A stretch of 64,000 nucleotides of DNA. Origin: Kuenenia sp039794105 (lineage in GTDB: Bacteria > Planctomycetota > Brocadiia > Brocadiales > Brocadiaceae). The DNA lies in NCBI RefSeq assembly GCF_039794105.1, contig NZ_JBDIWA010000002.1, forward strand, positions 62,001-126,000, in the 5' to 3' direction. Made by a program: the position numbers and the translations under genes. Shown here in pieces: positions 32,573-40,745 of the stretch. Position 1 is the first letter of the stretch. Every line of letters starts with the position of its first letter. Under the pieces are notes generated by a model. It did not search any database. It saw only the letters and a list, made by a program, of their open reading frames with translations, and had not been told where the DNA came from.

Positions 32573-32786
32573 ACATGAAGAGATGAGAAAAGAATACGAG
32601 CGAAAAGATTTGGGAAAAGGGATAAGGGGTAAATATCACAAGGAATATAAAAAGGGGACAAATCTCGTTCTCCTTAGTCCTGACGTGGCGGCTGTATTTC
32701 CCGATGATGCCGCTGTCAATGAAGCACTGCGCAATTTAATGAAAATAGCACGGCAATCAGCGGGTCTAACAAAGCACTCCGCCTGA
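32559..32786 (+). CDS. brnA: BrnA-like antitoxin, copy 2
   Basis: The 75-aa product (EMRKEYERKDLGKGIRGKYH, KKGTNLVLLSPDVAAVFPDD, AAVNEALRNLMKIA) has the BrnA ribbon-helix-helix region and toxin-binding N-terminus. It starts inside brnT. Its last codons (GLTKHSA) run into the attC-like site that follows, as at 24.1 kb. Confidence 0.88.
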   Translation: MKTVKHEEMRKEYERKDLGKGIRGKYHKEYKKGTNLVLLSPDVAAVFPDDAAVNEALRNLMKIARQSAGLTKHSA

Positions 32787-32835
32787 CCACTGTTTCGCTA
32801 CGCTTCATAGCAGATGTTGAGCTTGGACGTTATAC
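32764..32835 (+). other. attC-like recombination site
   Basis: R'' GTCTAAC (32764-32770) pairs with R' GTTATAC (32829-32835). The right half GTTGAGCTTGGACGTTATAC has the usual attC wording. L-box pairing is weak. It separates the brnTA cassette from the type III mod gene. Confidence 0.45.
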
Positions 32836-32871
32836 GGAATAAATTATGAACAGAAACAAGAGATATTAAGA

Positions 32872-35292
32872 ATGAAACTTACTGATACCGAAAAACGCGA
32901 AATATTGAAACTTATTGAAGCGGATAAGCCGCTACCCGACAAGTACCGCTTTATGCTCTTTGACGACAAGCGTGAGGTGGAACTGGTCTGGAATGGCAAA
33001 ACCAGCGAAGTGACTAATATCGTTTTGCCTTTTCAGGTGATCGAACAGGTGGACGAACCTCGTAATTCGAAACCGATAATGGCCGCCAATAAACGCAAAT
33101 CCGGCAAGGTTATTGGCGATCATTCCCATACCGCCGCAGTTGACAAATATCCTGTTCAGCGTTTGCTTTTCGACACAAGAGGCCGTCAGAAATCCGGCTG
33201 GACGAATAAGCTCATCTGGGGCGACAACAAGCTCATTCTTTCCTCCCTGAAAAACGGCCCCCTCCGCGCAGAAATTGAAAAGGAGGGCGGCATTAAGCTC
33301 ATCTGCATCGACCCCCCATTTGATGTGGGCGCGGATTTCTCGATGGACATCGAGATCGGCGATGACACATTCACCAAAAAACCCAATGTGCTGGAAGAAC
33401 TCGCATACCGCGACACATGGGGCAAGGGCGCTGACAGCTTCATCGCCATGATCTACGAACGTCTAGTGCTGATGCGGGATTTGCTGGCGGAAAATGGGAG
33501 TATTTATGTGCATTGTGATTGGCGGGTGAATGCATTCATCCGTCTTGTCTTAAATGAGGTTTTCGGAACCGACAACTTCGTTAATGAAATTACATGGAAA
33601 CGCACTCACACAGTGAAGGGCAACATCGGTCAAGGCAGCAAGTACATGGGCGCAAACACGGACACTATATTTGCCTACGCAAAGTCTTCGGCTTACATCT
33701 TTAATAATGTGTTCCTTCCTTATTCGCAGGAATACGTTGATTCATTCTTCAAATATACCGACCCCAGCACGGGAAGAAGGTACAGGCTAGTTAGCATGAT
33801 TGGACCGGGCGGCTCGGCCAAGGGAAACCCCATCTATGAGGTTATGGGCGTCACGCGATACTGGCGTTACAGCGAAGCGACGATGAAAGACCTGATGACT
33901 AAAGGGCTGATTGTTCAGACCTCGCCAGGAACCGTTCCTCAGAAGAAACAATACTTGGATGAGGGTTCTGGTGTCTCCGTTCAGTCCCTGTGGGATGACA
34001 TCACTGGGCTCGGCGCATCATCAACCCAGGGCACAGGCTATCCCACCCAAAAGCCCGAAGCCCTGCTCGAACGTATTATAAAGGCATCCTCCAACGAAAA
34101 CGACATCGTGGCAGATTTTTTCTGCGGTTCCGGCACCACGCCGGCTGTGGCGGAAAAGCTGGGGCGTAAGTGGATCGGCGCAGACCTCGGCAAGTTTGCT
34201 ATCCATACCACCCGCAAGCGCATGATCGGCGTTCAGCGTCAGCTTAAAGAAGATGGCAAGGACTTCCGCGCCTTTGAGATACTCAACCTCGGCAAGTACG
34301 AGCGGGCGCATTACATCGGCGTTTCCTCATTTTTTGAACCGCAAATAGACGCTAATGGACGCAAATCAAAACAAAAAGACATTAGCGTTGATTCGCGTTC
34401 ATTAGCGGTTACTGATCTTTCCCGCGAAGAAATGAAGCGTCGAATCATTGAACAGAAGGAAAAGGATTTTATCGCATTGATCCTCAAAGCCTACAGGGCC
34501 GAGACGGTGGATAACTTCAGGTGCTTCCATGGCAAGAAGGCAGGGCGTATTGTTGCGGTGGGTCCGGTCAATCTGCCTGTCACCCGTTTGTTTGTGGAAG
34601 AAATCATCCTCGAATGCCGCGAAAAGCGCATCAGCCGTGTGGACATCCTTGCCTTTGAGTTTGAGATGGGTCTTTTCCCCAATATTCAGGAAGAAGCCAA
34701 GTCCAAGGGCATCGACCTTGCACTCAAATACATTCCCCGCGAGGTCTTTGACAAACGCGCCATCGAAAAAAATCAAATCGTCTTCCATGATGTTTCGTAT
34801 ATCGAAGTCAGGCCTCATGTGGAAAAGAACAGTATCGCAGTTGAACTAACCGATTTTTCCGTATTCTACAATCAGGACACTGTGGACAACGCCGCCGCTT
34901 CACTCGGCAACGGCAAGAACAAGATCGTCGTGGAATGCGGCAAGATCATTAAGGTTTCCAAAGACAAAGATGGCATCGTTACCCGCGATGTCCTCACTAA
35001 AAAATGGATGGACTGGATTGACTACTGGAGCGTGGATTTTAACTTCGAATCCAAGCGTGAGATTGTCCGCACAAAAAATGAAGCTACCGGAGAAATGGAG
35101 GAGGTGTGGACGGGCGACTTTATATTTGAAAACGAATGGCAATCGTTCCGCACAAAGAAAGACCGTACCCTGGAACTAAAAACATCGTTTCACGACTGTC
35201 AGCCCGGACGGTATAAAATTGCCGTCAAGGTGGTGGATATTTTCGGGAACGACACCATGAAGATTATTGACGTCAGCGTGGGAGGCAAATAA
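32872..35292 (+). CDS. mod: type III restriction-modification methylase (Mod)
   Basis: The 806-aa beta-class adenine methyltransferase has motif IV LICIDPPFD near residue 145 preceding motif I VADFFCGSGTTPAVAEKLGR near 415, with the target-recognition region between. AdoMet binding and N6-methylation of the recognition site follow from these motifs. Residues 1-65 duplicate the free mini-genes. Two segments (about 66-90 and 489-513) are encoded by palindromic repeats in frame. With res downstream it forms a type III system. Confidence 0.9.
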   Translation: MKLTDTEKREILKLIEADKPLPDKYRFMLFDDKREVELVWNGKTSEVTNIVLPFQVIEQVDEPRNSKPIMAANKRKSGKVIGDHSHTAAVDKYPVQRLLFDTRGRQKSGWTNKLIWGDNKLILSSLKNGPLRAEIEKEGGIKLICIDPPFDVGADFSMDIEIGDDTFTKKPNVLEELAYRDTWGKGADSFIAMIYERLVLMRDLLAENGSIYVHCDWRVNAFIRLVLNEVFGTDNFVNEITWKRTHTVKGNIGQGSKYMGANTDTIFAYAKSSAYIFNNVFLPYSQEYVDSFFKYTDPSTGRRYRLVSMIGPGGSAKGNPIYEVMGVTRYWRYSEATMKDLMTKGLIVQTSPGTVPQKKQYLDEGSGVSVQSLWDDITGLGASSTQGTGYPTQKPEALLERIIKASSNENDIVADFFCGSGTTPAVAEKLGRKWIGADLGKFAIHTTRKRMIGVQRQLKEDGKDFRAFEILNLGKYERAHYIGVSSFFEPQIDANGRKSKQKDISVDSRSLAVTDLSREEMKRRIIEQKEKDFIALILKAYRAETVDNFRCFHGKKAGRIVAVGPVNLPVTRLFVEEIILECREKRISRVDILAFEFEMGLFPNIQEEAKSKGIDLALKYIPREVFDKRAIEKNQIVFHDVSYIEVRPHVEKNSIAVELTDFSVFYNQDTVDNAAASLGNGKNKIVVECGKIIKVSKDKDGIVTRDVLTKKWMDWIDYWSVDFNFESKREIVRTKNEATGEMEEVWTGDFIFENEWQSFRTKKDRTLELKTSFHDCQPGRYKIAVKVVDIFGNDTMKIIDVSVGGK
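33071..33141 (+). repeat. palindromic repeat read in frame in mod (copy c)
   Basis: ACCGATAATGGCCGCCAATA and the complementary CCCATACCGCCGCAGT arm correspond to the GCTAATGGACGC palindrome. They encode PIMAANKRKSGKVIGDHSHT without breaking the methylase frame. More diverged than the others. Confidence 0.65.
34337..34410 (+). repeat. palindromic repeat read in frame in mod (copy d)
   Basis: AACCGCAAATAGACGCTAAT and the complementary GATTCGCGTTCATTAGCGGT arm lie inside the mod frame and encode QIDANGRKSKQKDISVDSRS. It lies just after the catalytic domain, a place able to accept a linker. Confidence 0.75.
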
Positions 35293-35310
35293 TAGGGAAG
35301 ATCGAAATTA

Positions 35311-35334
35311 ATTATGGCGAATTTGCCATAATTA
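35311..35334. terminator. short palindrome after mod
   Basis: AATTATGGC and GCCATAATT flank a 6-nt loop 19 bp after the mod stop. It may be a weak terminator or operator for the KilA-N gene. There is no T-run, so the assignment is tentative. Confidence 0.35.
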
Positions 35335-35355
35335 AAAGGCATGAAGGATATTAAC

Positions 35356-35619
35356 ATGGCAAAAATCAATGTTTTAGATAAAGACATCACAATTTATGTA
35401 CAAAATGATGAGGATTATATCTGCCTGACGGATATGGCCAGGTATAAAGACCCTGATCGTACAGATTACATTATCCAGAATTGGCTTCGTAACCGGACAA
35501 CGATTGAGTTTTTGGGAATTTGGGAAAAATTGAATAACCCGGAGTTTAAACCCGTCGAATTCGACGGGTTTGGAAAGTTTGATCTTAATTCCACCGAATT
35601 CGAGGGAATTAAACCTTAA
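35356..35619 (+). pseudogene. KilA-N domain protein, truncated
   Basis: MAKINVLDKDITIYVQNDED, YICLTDMARYKDPDRTDYII and NWLRNRTTIEFLGIWEKLNN form the first half of a KilA-N domain (DNA-binding, phage-type). The frame stops after about 88 residues, whereas the family is about 250-280 aa. An in-frame ATG at 35341 is also possible. It is located between mod and res, a common place for KilA-N genes. Confidence 0.65.
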
Positions 35620-35632
35620 ACAGGAGATTGCA

Positions 35633-35991
35633 ATGGCAGAGAAAATATCTGTACAGGGCAATGAAATTAGCATCATCTCAAGGGAGCAAGAGGATTATAT
35701 TTCATTGACCGATATCGCCAAATATCGAAACAAACAAGAACCATTTGCGATTATCAATAATTGGATGCGAAATAGAAGCACGATTGAGTTCCTGGGTTTG
35801 TGGGAAAAGTTAAGCAATCCCGATTTTAAACCTCTCGAATTCGAGAGGTTTAAAAGTGAAGCCGGAAGTAATTACTTTGTGCTGTCGCCTCAAAGCAGGG
35901 GGAACGGCTTGCCAAACTCAACAAAATCGCCATCCAACAGATGAAGCTCCTGACAGATCATAGCGGTATTAAGAAACTCAACGATGGATGA
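35633..35991 (+). pseudogene. second KilA-N gene with internal deletion
   Basis: MAEKISVQGNEISIISREQE through SNPDFKPLEFERFKSEAGSN to YFVLSPQ is the KilA-N start. The next bases switch to another frame reading GERLAKLNKIAIQQMKLLTD and HSGIKKLNDG-stop, the C-terminus of the same family. About 150 codons between are missing, so the two ends are joined out of frame. The ORF as it stands ends at 35944. Confidence 0.7.
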
Positions 35992-36011
35992 ACCGCTAAT
36001 GAACGCGAATT
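35991..36011. repeat. half copy of the GCTAATG palindrome (copy e)
   Basis: ACCGCTAATGAACGCGAATT is one arm of the repeat without its partner, directly at the KilA-N stop. Confidence 0.5.
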
Positions 36012-36041
36012 AAAAAAAGCTTAACGATAAAGGAATTGCCA

Positions 36042-36464
36042 ATGGGCGACAATGGAAGCGAATGGAATAATGAGTTGCTTTTTAAGGAGGAGGTTTTCAA
36101 GATAATTGGAGCTGGAATGGTTGTCTCAAATTCTCTTGGATGCGGCTTTCTTGAGGCGGTATATCAAGAAGCTATGGAAATAGAGTTGGCAGAAAATGGA
36201 ATTCCTTTTGAACCGCAAAAAAGAATACAAATTTCATATAAAGACAGAATTTTAAAAAAAGAATATGTAGCTGATTTTTTATGTTTTGAGAAGATAATCG
36301 TTGAAATCAAGGCTATAAAAAAAATAACTGAAATTGAAGAAGCTCAACTGCTTAACTATCTAAAGGCAACAAAATTGCCGCTGGGACTAATTGTAAACTT
36401 CGGCGGTAAAAAACTTGAATGGAAAAGATATGCAAATACGAAAGGAACCGCTAATGAACGCTAA
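36042..36464 (+). CDS. GxxExxY protein
   Basis: The 140-aa product matches the GxxExxY family: GCGFLEAVYQEAMEIELAEN, then YVADFLCFEKIIVEIKAIKK with the D...ExK triad of a PD-(D/E)XK nuclease fold, and LLNYLKATKLPLGLIVNFGG. The role is unknown; such genes often accompany mobile or defence loci. ATG 36042 has AAAGGAA upstream. The last residues (GTANER) come from a palindromic repeat that starts inside the gene end. Confidence 0.85.
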   Translation: MGDNGSEWNNELLFKEEVFKIIGAGMVVSNSLGCGFLEAVYQEAMEIELAENGIPFEPQKRIQISYKDRILKKEYVADFLCFEKIIVEIKAIKKITEIEEAQLLNYLKATKLPLGLIVNFGGKKLEWKRYANTKGTANER

Positions 36465-36519
36465 TGAACGCGAATACGAATATTTTTTATTAGCGTCCAT
36501 TCGCGTGTATTCGCGGTTA
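36446..36519. repeat. palindromic GCTAATG repeat, copy f
   Basis: AACCGCTAATGAACGCTAAT and the complementary CCATTCGCGTGTATTCGCGG arm surround ATACGAATATT. It is the longest and best-paired copy and fills the spacer between the GxxExxY gene and res. Confidence 0.75.
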
Positions 36520-36536
36520 ACCCTGGGAGATGATTA

Positions 36537-39230
36537 ATGTCAATTCATCCTTCTTTCCCCACATCCCCCTACGAAATACTCAATCCGGAATATCGCTGGT
36601 TTCCGGCGGATGAAACCTTGCAGGAAACAAGCCACGAGAAGCTGCCGCCTCTCGTTTCCAAAATTCGCAAAGAGGTTAAAGCATGGCGCGATAATCATTA
36701 TGAAGGCGCGTCGGCAACATCTAAAGCCCTGCTTTCATGGTGGTTTCACACGGAGCATATACTTCCGAAATCAGATGGTAACATGTTTGAGTTTCAATAC
36801 TATTTCGCCCAGCGGGAAGCCATCGAGACCGTCATTTACCTCTACGAAGTCGTCAAGGTCAAAGATAAGTATGACCTGATCCGCTATGACTCCTCCGGTG
36901 CTGTATCGACCGGCATGTTCGACGAAGAATGGCTTCGCCTTGTGATAAAAATGGCGACCGGAAGCGGGAAGACCAAGGTGATGAGTCTTATAATAACATG
37001 GTGCTATTTCCATAAACTCTACGAAGCAGATTCGAAACTTTCCACCAACTTTCTTGTCATTGCCCCCAATATCATAGTCCTTGACCGCCTGCGTGCCGAC
37101 TTTGACGGCCTGAAAATCTTCTGGAATGATCCGTTGTTGCCAGATAACGGCTATGAAGGGCAGAACTGGCAGGATGATTTCCAGATGACCATGCATATCC
37201 AGGATGATGTCTCTATCATTCGTAAATCAGGCAACCTCTTTCTGACCAACATTCACCGCGTCTATGCCGGAAATGATATTGAACCAAGTTTTGAAGACGA
37301 AAATCTTGAGGATTATTTTCTCGGCAAGCGTCCGTCCGGCAAAACTACCGATTCAAAGGTTGATCTTGGCGTGATTGTCCGCGAGATTGACGAGATTGTC
37401 GTTATTAATGATGAAGCACATCATATCCATGACTCGCGGTTGGCTTGGTTTAAATCCATTGAAGATATCCATAACCGGCTCAAGCAGAAAGACCATTTTC
37501 TTTCTCTGCAAATCGACGTCACCGCAACGCCGAAGCACAATAACGGCGCAATCTTCGTTCAGACCGTATGCGATTATACGTTGGCGGAAGCGATTACCCA
37601 AAACGTGGTGAAGCGTCCCGTACTTCCTGATTTGGCAAGCAGGACAAAGCTTGCCGAAGTGAAAAGCTCCCGTTACACGGAAAAATATGCCGATTATATT
37701 GCACTCGGTGTTGAAGAATGGCGCAAGGTTTATCGTGAACATGAAAAGCTTGGCAAGAAGGCAGTGCTGTTCGTCATGACCGACGACACTAAGAACTGCG
37801 ACGATGTGGGCGAATACCTTGAAAGTACATACCCGGAATTCAAGGGTGCGGTACTGGTCATTCATACCAACAACAACGGCGAAGTGTCGGAGTCTGATTC
37901 AAAAAAAAGTAAAGAAGAACTAAAAAAACTACGCAAGGCATCCAATCAGATAGACAGTTGGGAAAGTCCGTATAAAGTGATTGTTTCGGTTCTTATGCTC
38001 AAAGAAGGCTGGGACGTCCGCAATGTGACAACCATCGTCGGGCTTCGTGCCTATGCCGCAAAAAGCAATATCCTCCCGGAACAGACTCTCGGCAGGGGGA
38101 TTCGCCGGATGTATCCGGGTGAGGATACGATCGAGTATGTCAGCGTGGTAGGCACCGAAGCGTTTATGGACTTCGTGGAATCCATTCGGAGCGAAGGCGT
38201 TGAACTGGAACGTAAACCGATGGGAAGCGGAACAGCCCCCAAAGCCCCTATCATCATTGAGGTTGATAACGAAAACACCAAAAAAGACATTGACAAGCTG
38301 GATATTGAAATCCCTGTACTTTCACCGCGCATATATAGGGAATACAAATGCCTTGGGGCCATGGAGCCTTCTTCTTTCGGGGCTAAGAAAATCGTTTACC
38401 GGCAGTTTTCAGAGGAAGAAAAACGGGAAATAGTGTTCAAGGATATCACCACCGGGGAAATCAACCATACGACATTATTGGATTCCGGTGCGGTAACGGA
38501 TTATCGGAGTGTCATCGGATATTTTACGCAAATCATCATGAAAGACCTGCGGCTTATTAGCGGGTACGATGTTCTTTATGGCAAGGTAAAGGATTTTGTG
38601 TCCCTGCACCTGTTCGATGCTACGGTTGATATTGACGACCTGAATACCCTCCGCAACCTCTCTGAACTTTCGGCAACCAGGACCATCATTGAGGCCTTCA
38701 CCAAGAAGATCAATGAGTTGACGGTACAGGACAAAGGAAGCGCGGAAATCCGGGATCATATCAGGCTCAGGCAGACCCGTCCGTTTGTTGTCAGAGAGCA
38801 GGGCTTTCTTGTTCCGCAGAAAAGTCTGTTCAACAAGATTATCGGAGATAGTAGCCTTGAACTGCTTTTTGCTTCATTTCTCGAAAAATGTACCGACGTT
38901 ATTTCCTATGCAAAGAATTATCTGGCAGTGCATTTCACAATTGACTATGTGAATGCGGACGGCAACATTTCCAATTACTATCCTGATTTTATAGTGAAGG
39001 CAAGCGATAATGACTTATTCATTGTTGAAACAAAAGGGCTTGAAGACCCGGACGTTCCATTGAAAATGGCTCGTCTGAAAAAATGGTGTGAAGACATCAA
39101 CGCTTCACAAAAGAAAGCACGCTTTGACTATGTATTCGTTGATGAGGAGGATTTCAAGAAATATAAACCGGATTCATTTTCAAGTCTTATAAATAATTTC
39201 AGGAAATATAAAGATGACAAGGCCGGCTAA
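36537..39230 (+). CDS. res: type III restriction enzyme Res subunit
   Basis: The 897-aa superfamily 2 ATPase-nuclease has Walker A VIKMATGSGKTKVMSL near residue 142, DEAH motif VVINDEAHHIHD near 288 and motif VI LGRGIRRMYPG near 520. A C-terminal PD-(D/E)XK nuclease reads YYPDFIVKASDNDLFIVETK near 820. It translocates or slides with Mod and cleaves DNA between inverted unmethylated sites. It is separated from mod by KilA-N fragments and a GxxExxY gene. The frame is intact, so the system may be functional. Confidence 0.93.
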   Translation: MSIHPSFPTSPYEILNPEYRWFPADETLQETSHEKLPPLVSKIRKEVKAWRDNHYEGASATSKALLSWWFHTEHILPKSDGNMFEFQYYFAQREAIETVIYLYEVVKVKDKYDLIRYDSSGAVSTGMFDEEWLRLVIKMATGSGKTKVMSLIITWCYFHKLYEADSKLSTNFLVIAPNIIVLDRLRADFDGLKIFWNDPLLPDNGYEGQNWQDDFQMTMHIQDDVSIIRKSGNLFLTNIHRVYAGNDIEPSFEDENLEDYFLGKRPSGKTTDSKVDLGVIVREIDEIVVINDEAHHIHDSRLAWFKSIEDIHNRLKQKDHFLSLQIDVTATPKHNNGAIFVQTVCDYTLAEAITQNVVKRPVLPDLASRTKLAEVKSSRYTEKYADYIALGVEEWRKVYREHEKLGKKAVLFVMTDDTKNCDDVGEYLESTYPEFKGAVLVIHTNNNGEVSESDSKKSKEELKKLRKASNQIDSWESPYKVIVSVLMLKEGWDVRNVTTIVGLRAYAAKSNILPEQTLGRGIRRMYPGEDTIEYVSVVGTEAFMDFVESIRSEGVELERKPMGSGTAPKAPIIIEVDNENTKKDIDKLDIEIPVLSPRIYREYKCLGAMEPSSFGAKKIVYRQFSEEEKREIVFKDITTGEINHTTLLDSGAVTDYRSVIGYFTQIIMKDLRLISGYDVLYGKVKDFVSLHLFDATVDIDDLNTLRNLSELSATRTIIEAFTKKINELTVQDKGSAEIRDHIRLRQTRPFVVREQGFLVPQKSLFNKIIGDSSLELLFASFLEKCTDVISYAKNYLAVHFTIDYVNADGNISNYYPDFIVKASDNDLFIVETKGLEDPDVPLKMARLKKWCEDINASQKKARFDYVFVDEEDFKKYKPDSFSSLINNFRKYKDDKAG

Positions 39231-39330
39231 TACCTACAATGTCCCCTTTTGCTTTTGTCAGGTTAATTCGCAGGTTAATTTGTAGCCACACCTTGATTAG
39301 TGATTTTTTGTAACTTCCGCTATGTTTTAA

Positions 39331-39882
39331 CACAGATTTTCATACAGAATAAATACCCCTATTTTTATGATGTAGCCCATAATTTAAATACAAGTTTATG
39401 ATTATCCCGCTTCATCGCATTCATGCTGAAATGCGATTTGCTGAATCTTTCCGTCACTTCCTTTGCCATGATATTTTCTACATACAAAGCCCTCATTGCC
39501 ACGTATTTCTTGTGAGTTACATGGGTGGGATTTAAAATGTCCCTGTCCATGCAAATAGTATGTATTGCCTGAATAATAATTCAATATGCGAAAGTTATCT
39601 TTATAATATTTTAATATATTGTTACGATGATCCTCCAGAAATATAAGCATTGTAAGGGATTTGGTAAATATATTGTTAAATGCCATCATAATTACTTATT
39701 GTTTTTAGTTCAGAATATAATACCTATTATTCAGATATTAACCCCTAATTTCAAATTAATGAGATTTTTTCTTTAGTTTCTGTATTCCGTTGATTTATTA
39801 GCTTTTAAGGCATTTTATCTTTGTGAACAAGTCAATTTTAGGCTAAAAAATTAGGGTATGTATTTCTGTATGAAAATCTGTG
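39331..39882 (-). mobile_element. 552-bp IS derivative with 5-bp target duplication
   Basis: The termini CACAGATTTTCATACAGAA are inverted at both ends. TTTAA is duplicated at 39326-39330 and 39883-39887. It sits inside an M1 MITE copy whose two halves (GATTTTTTGTAACTTCCGCT on the left; GAAACGTTACCGTAGTGTTA on the right) rejoin when it is removed. It carries only a transposase fragment. Confidence 0.8.
39365..39550 (-). pseudogene. transposase N-terminal fragment
   Basis: The 61-aa frame is MDRDILNPTHVTHKKYVAMR, ALYVENIMAKEVTERFSKSH. It matches the helix-turn-helix N-terminus (KKYxALRAxxVExxxAKEVAxRF) of a large transposase family. The rest of the gene is lost. The element ends flank it. Confidence 0.55.
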
Positions 39883-40476
39883 TTTAATGAAACGTTACCG
39901 TAGTGTTAACCCTGACAGGGTTTGTAACCCTGTCAGGGTTGTTTTGTCCTGCCCTTCCATGAACGGTTACAAAAAATTGGGAATACACACCTTGTAAACC
40001 AGGGCTATTTGTTACGCGCTTATCAATTTTATCTCTATAATCATAAATCAAGGTGTGGCCCTATATTCCCACTCTATATTTCTTTATACTACATTCTATC
40101 CAACCTATCTACCCATGCGGATTGCTCCATTGTACGGACTTCTGTAGAAGGATTAGGCTCGCACAGGTGATTTTTCAATCACTTGGGTATTCCACACTTT
40201 AAGGCACGCACTCTTCCAACGGTCTTTCCAATTCTTTTGCCTGGCAGATATAACTGATATTTTGTGGCAAAAATTCGTTCAAACTATGTCCCCCGCTGGC
40301 GGTGGTGCAGGGGGTGGACTGGATTTCTCCATCGATTCAACTACCTCTTTATTATGAAAACAAATTTGACCCTCTTTCCCATGCTCCGCAGACAATTCCA
40401 CCCCCTTAATCCCCCGCCAGCGGGGGACAGGCTTGCCACGTCCCTTGCAGCTTTCATGCCCTTGTGGGGTTGATCC

Positions 40477-40599
40477 GGGTGCATTCCCGGTTTTTTGTGA
40501 CTACTGCCATGTTTTAATGAAACGTACAGTAGTATTAACCCCTGGCAGCGTTGTTTTGCCCCAATCACACAAACGGTTACAAAAAATCGGGAATGATCC
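40477..40599. mobile_element. M1 MITE copy
   Basis: It is the same element as 24971-25111 in opposite orientation: GGGTGCATTCCCGGTTTTTT, then GACTACTGCCATGTTTTAAT, ending ACAAAAAATCGGGAATG. Part of the central hairpin is deleted (123 bp in total). Confidence 0.75.
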
Positions 40600-40638
40600 T
40601 TTAGGCGTTACAAAATCTGCTTATTCTCCCCTTGCGGT

Positions 40639-40668
40639 TTAACACAATTTTAACATTTCCTTAATACT
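40639..40668 (+). promoter_or_regulatory. Pho-box-like promoter 1
   Basis: TTAACA (40639) and TTAACA (40650) are separated by 5 bp. Seven bp later AATACT (40663-40668) serves as -10. The layout is shared with 41346 and 55015. It is 77 bp upstream of the cNMP-binding protein gene. Confidence 0.6.
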
Positions 40669-40745
40669 CCCTTAATATTTACCGTGTACTATGCTTTTTA
40701 GAAATTACATGGTCAAAAAACATTAAAACAGAAAGGAGGCAAATT

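Larger units (their letters stand above)
39285..40059. mobile_element. outer inverted-repeat element
   Basis: GCCACACCTTGATT (39285-39298) and AATCAAGGTGTGGC (40046-40059) are perfect 14-bp inverted repeats. The left end resembles the Y1 transposon ends at 57641 and 237. No transposase of its own remains. Confidence 0.55.
39231..40745. other. 1.5-kb spacer of nested mobile-element remains
   Basis: No intact gene. It contains an outer inverted-repeat element (39285-40059), a MITE copy within it, and a 552-bp IS derivative within that. Another MITE copy (40477-40599) and a Pho-box promoter (40639) follow. Between 40060 and 40476 there is a run of GC-rich hairpin words (CCCCCGCTGGCGG near 40,290 and its complement near 40,415) and no gene. 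Confidence 0.65.
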
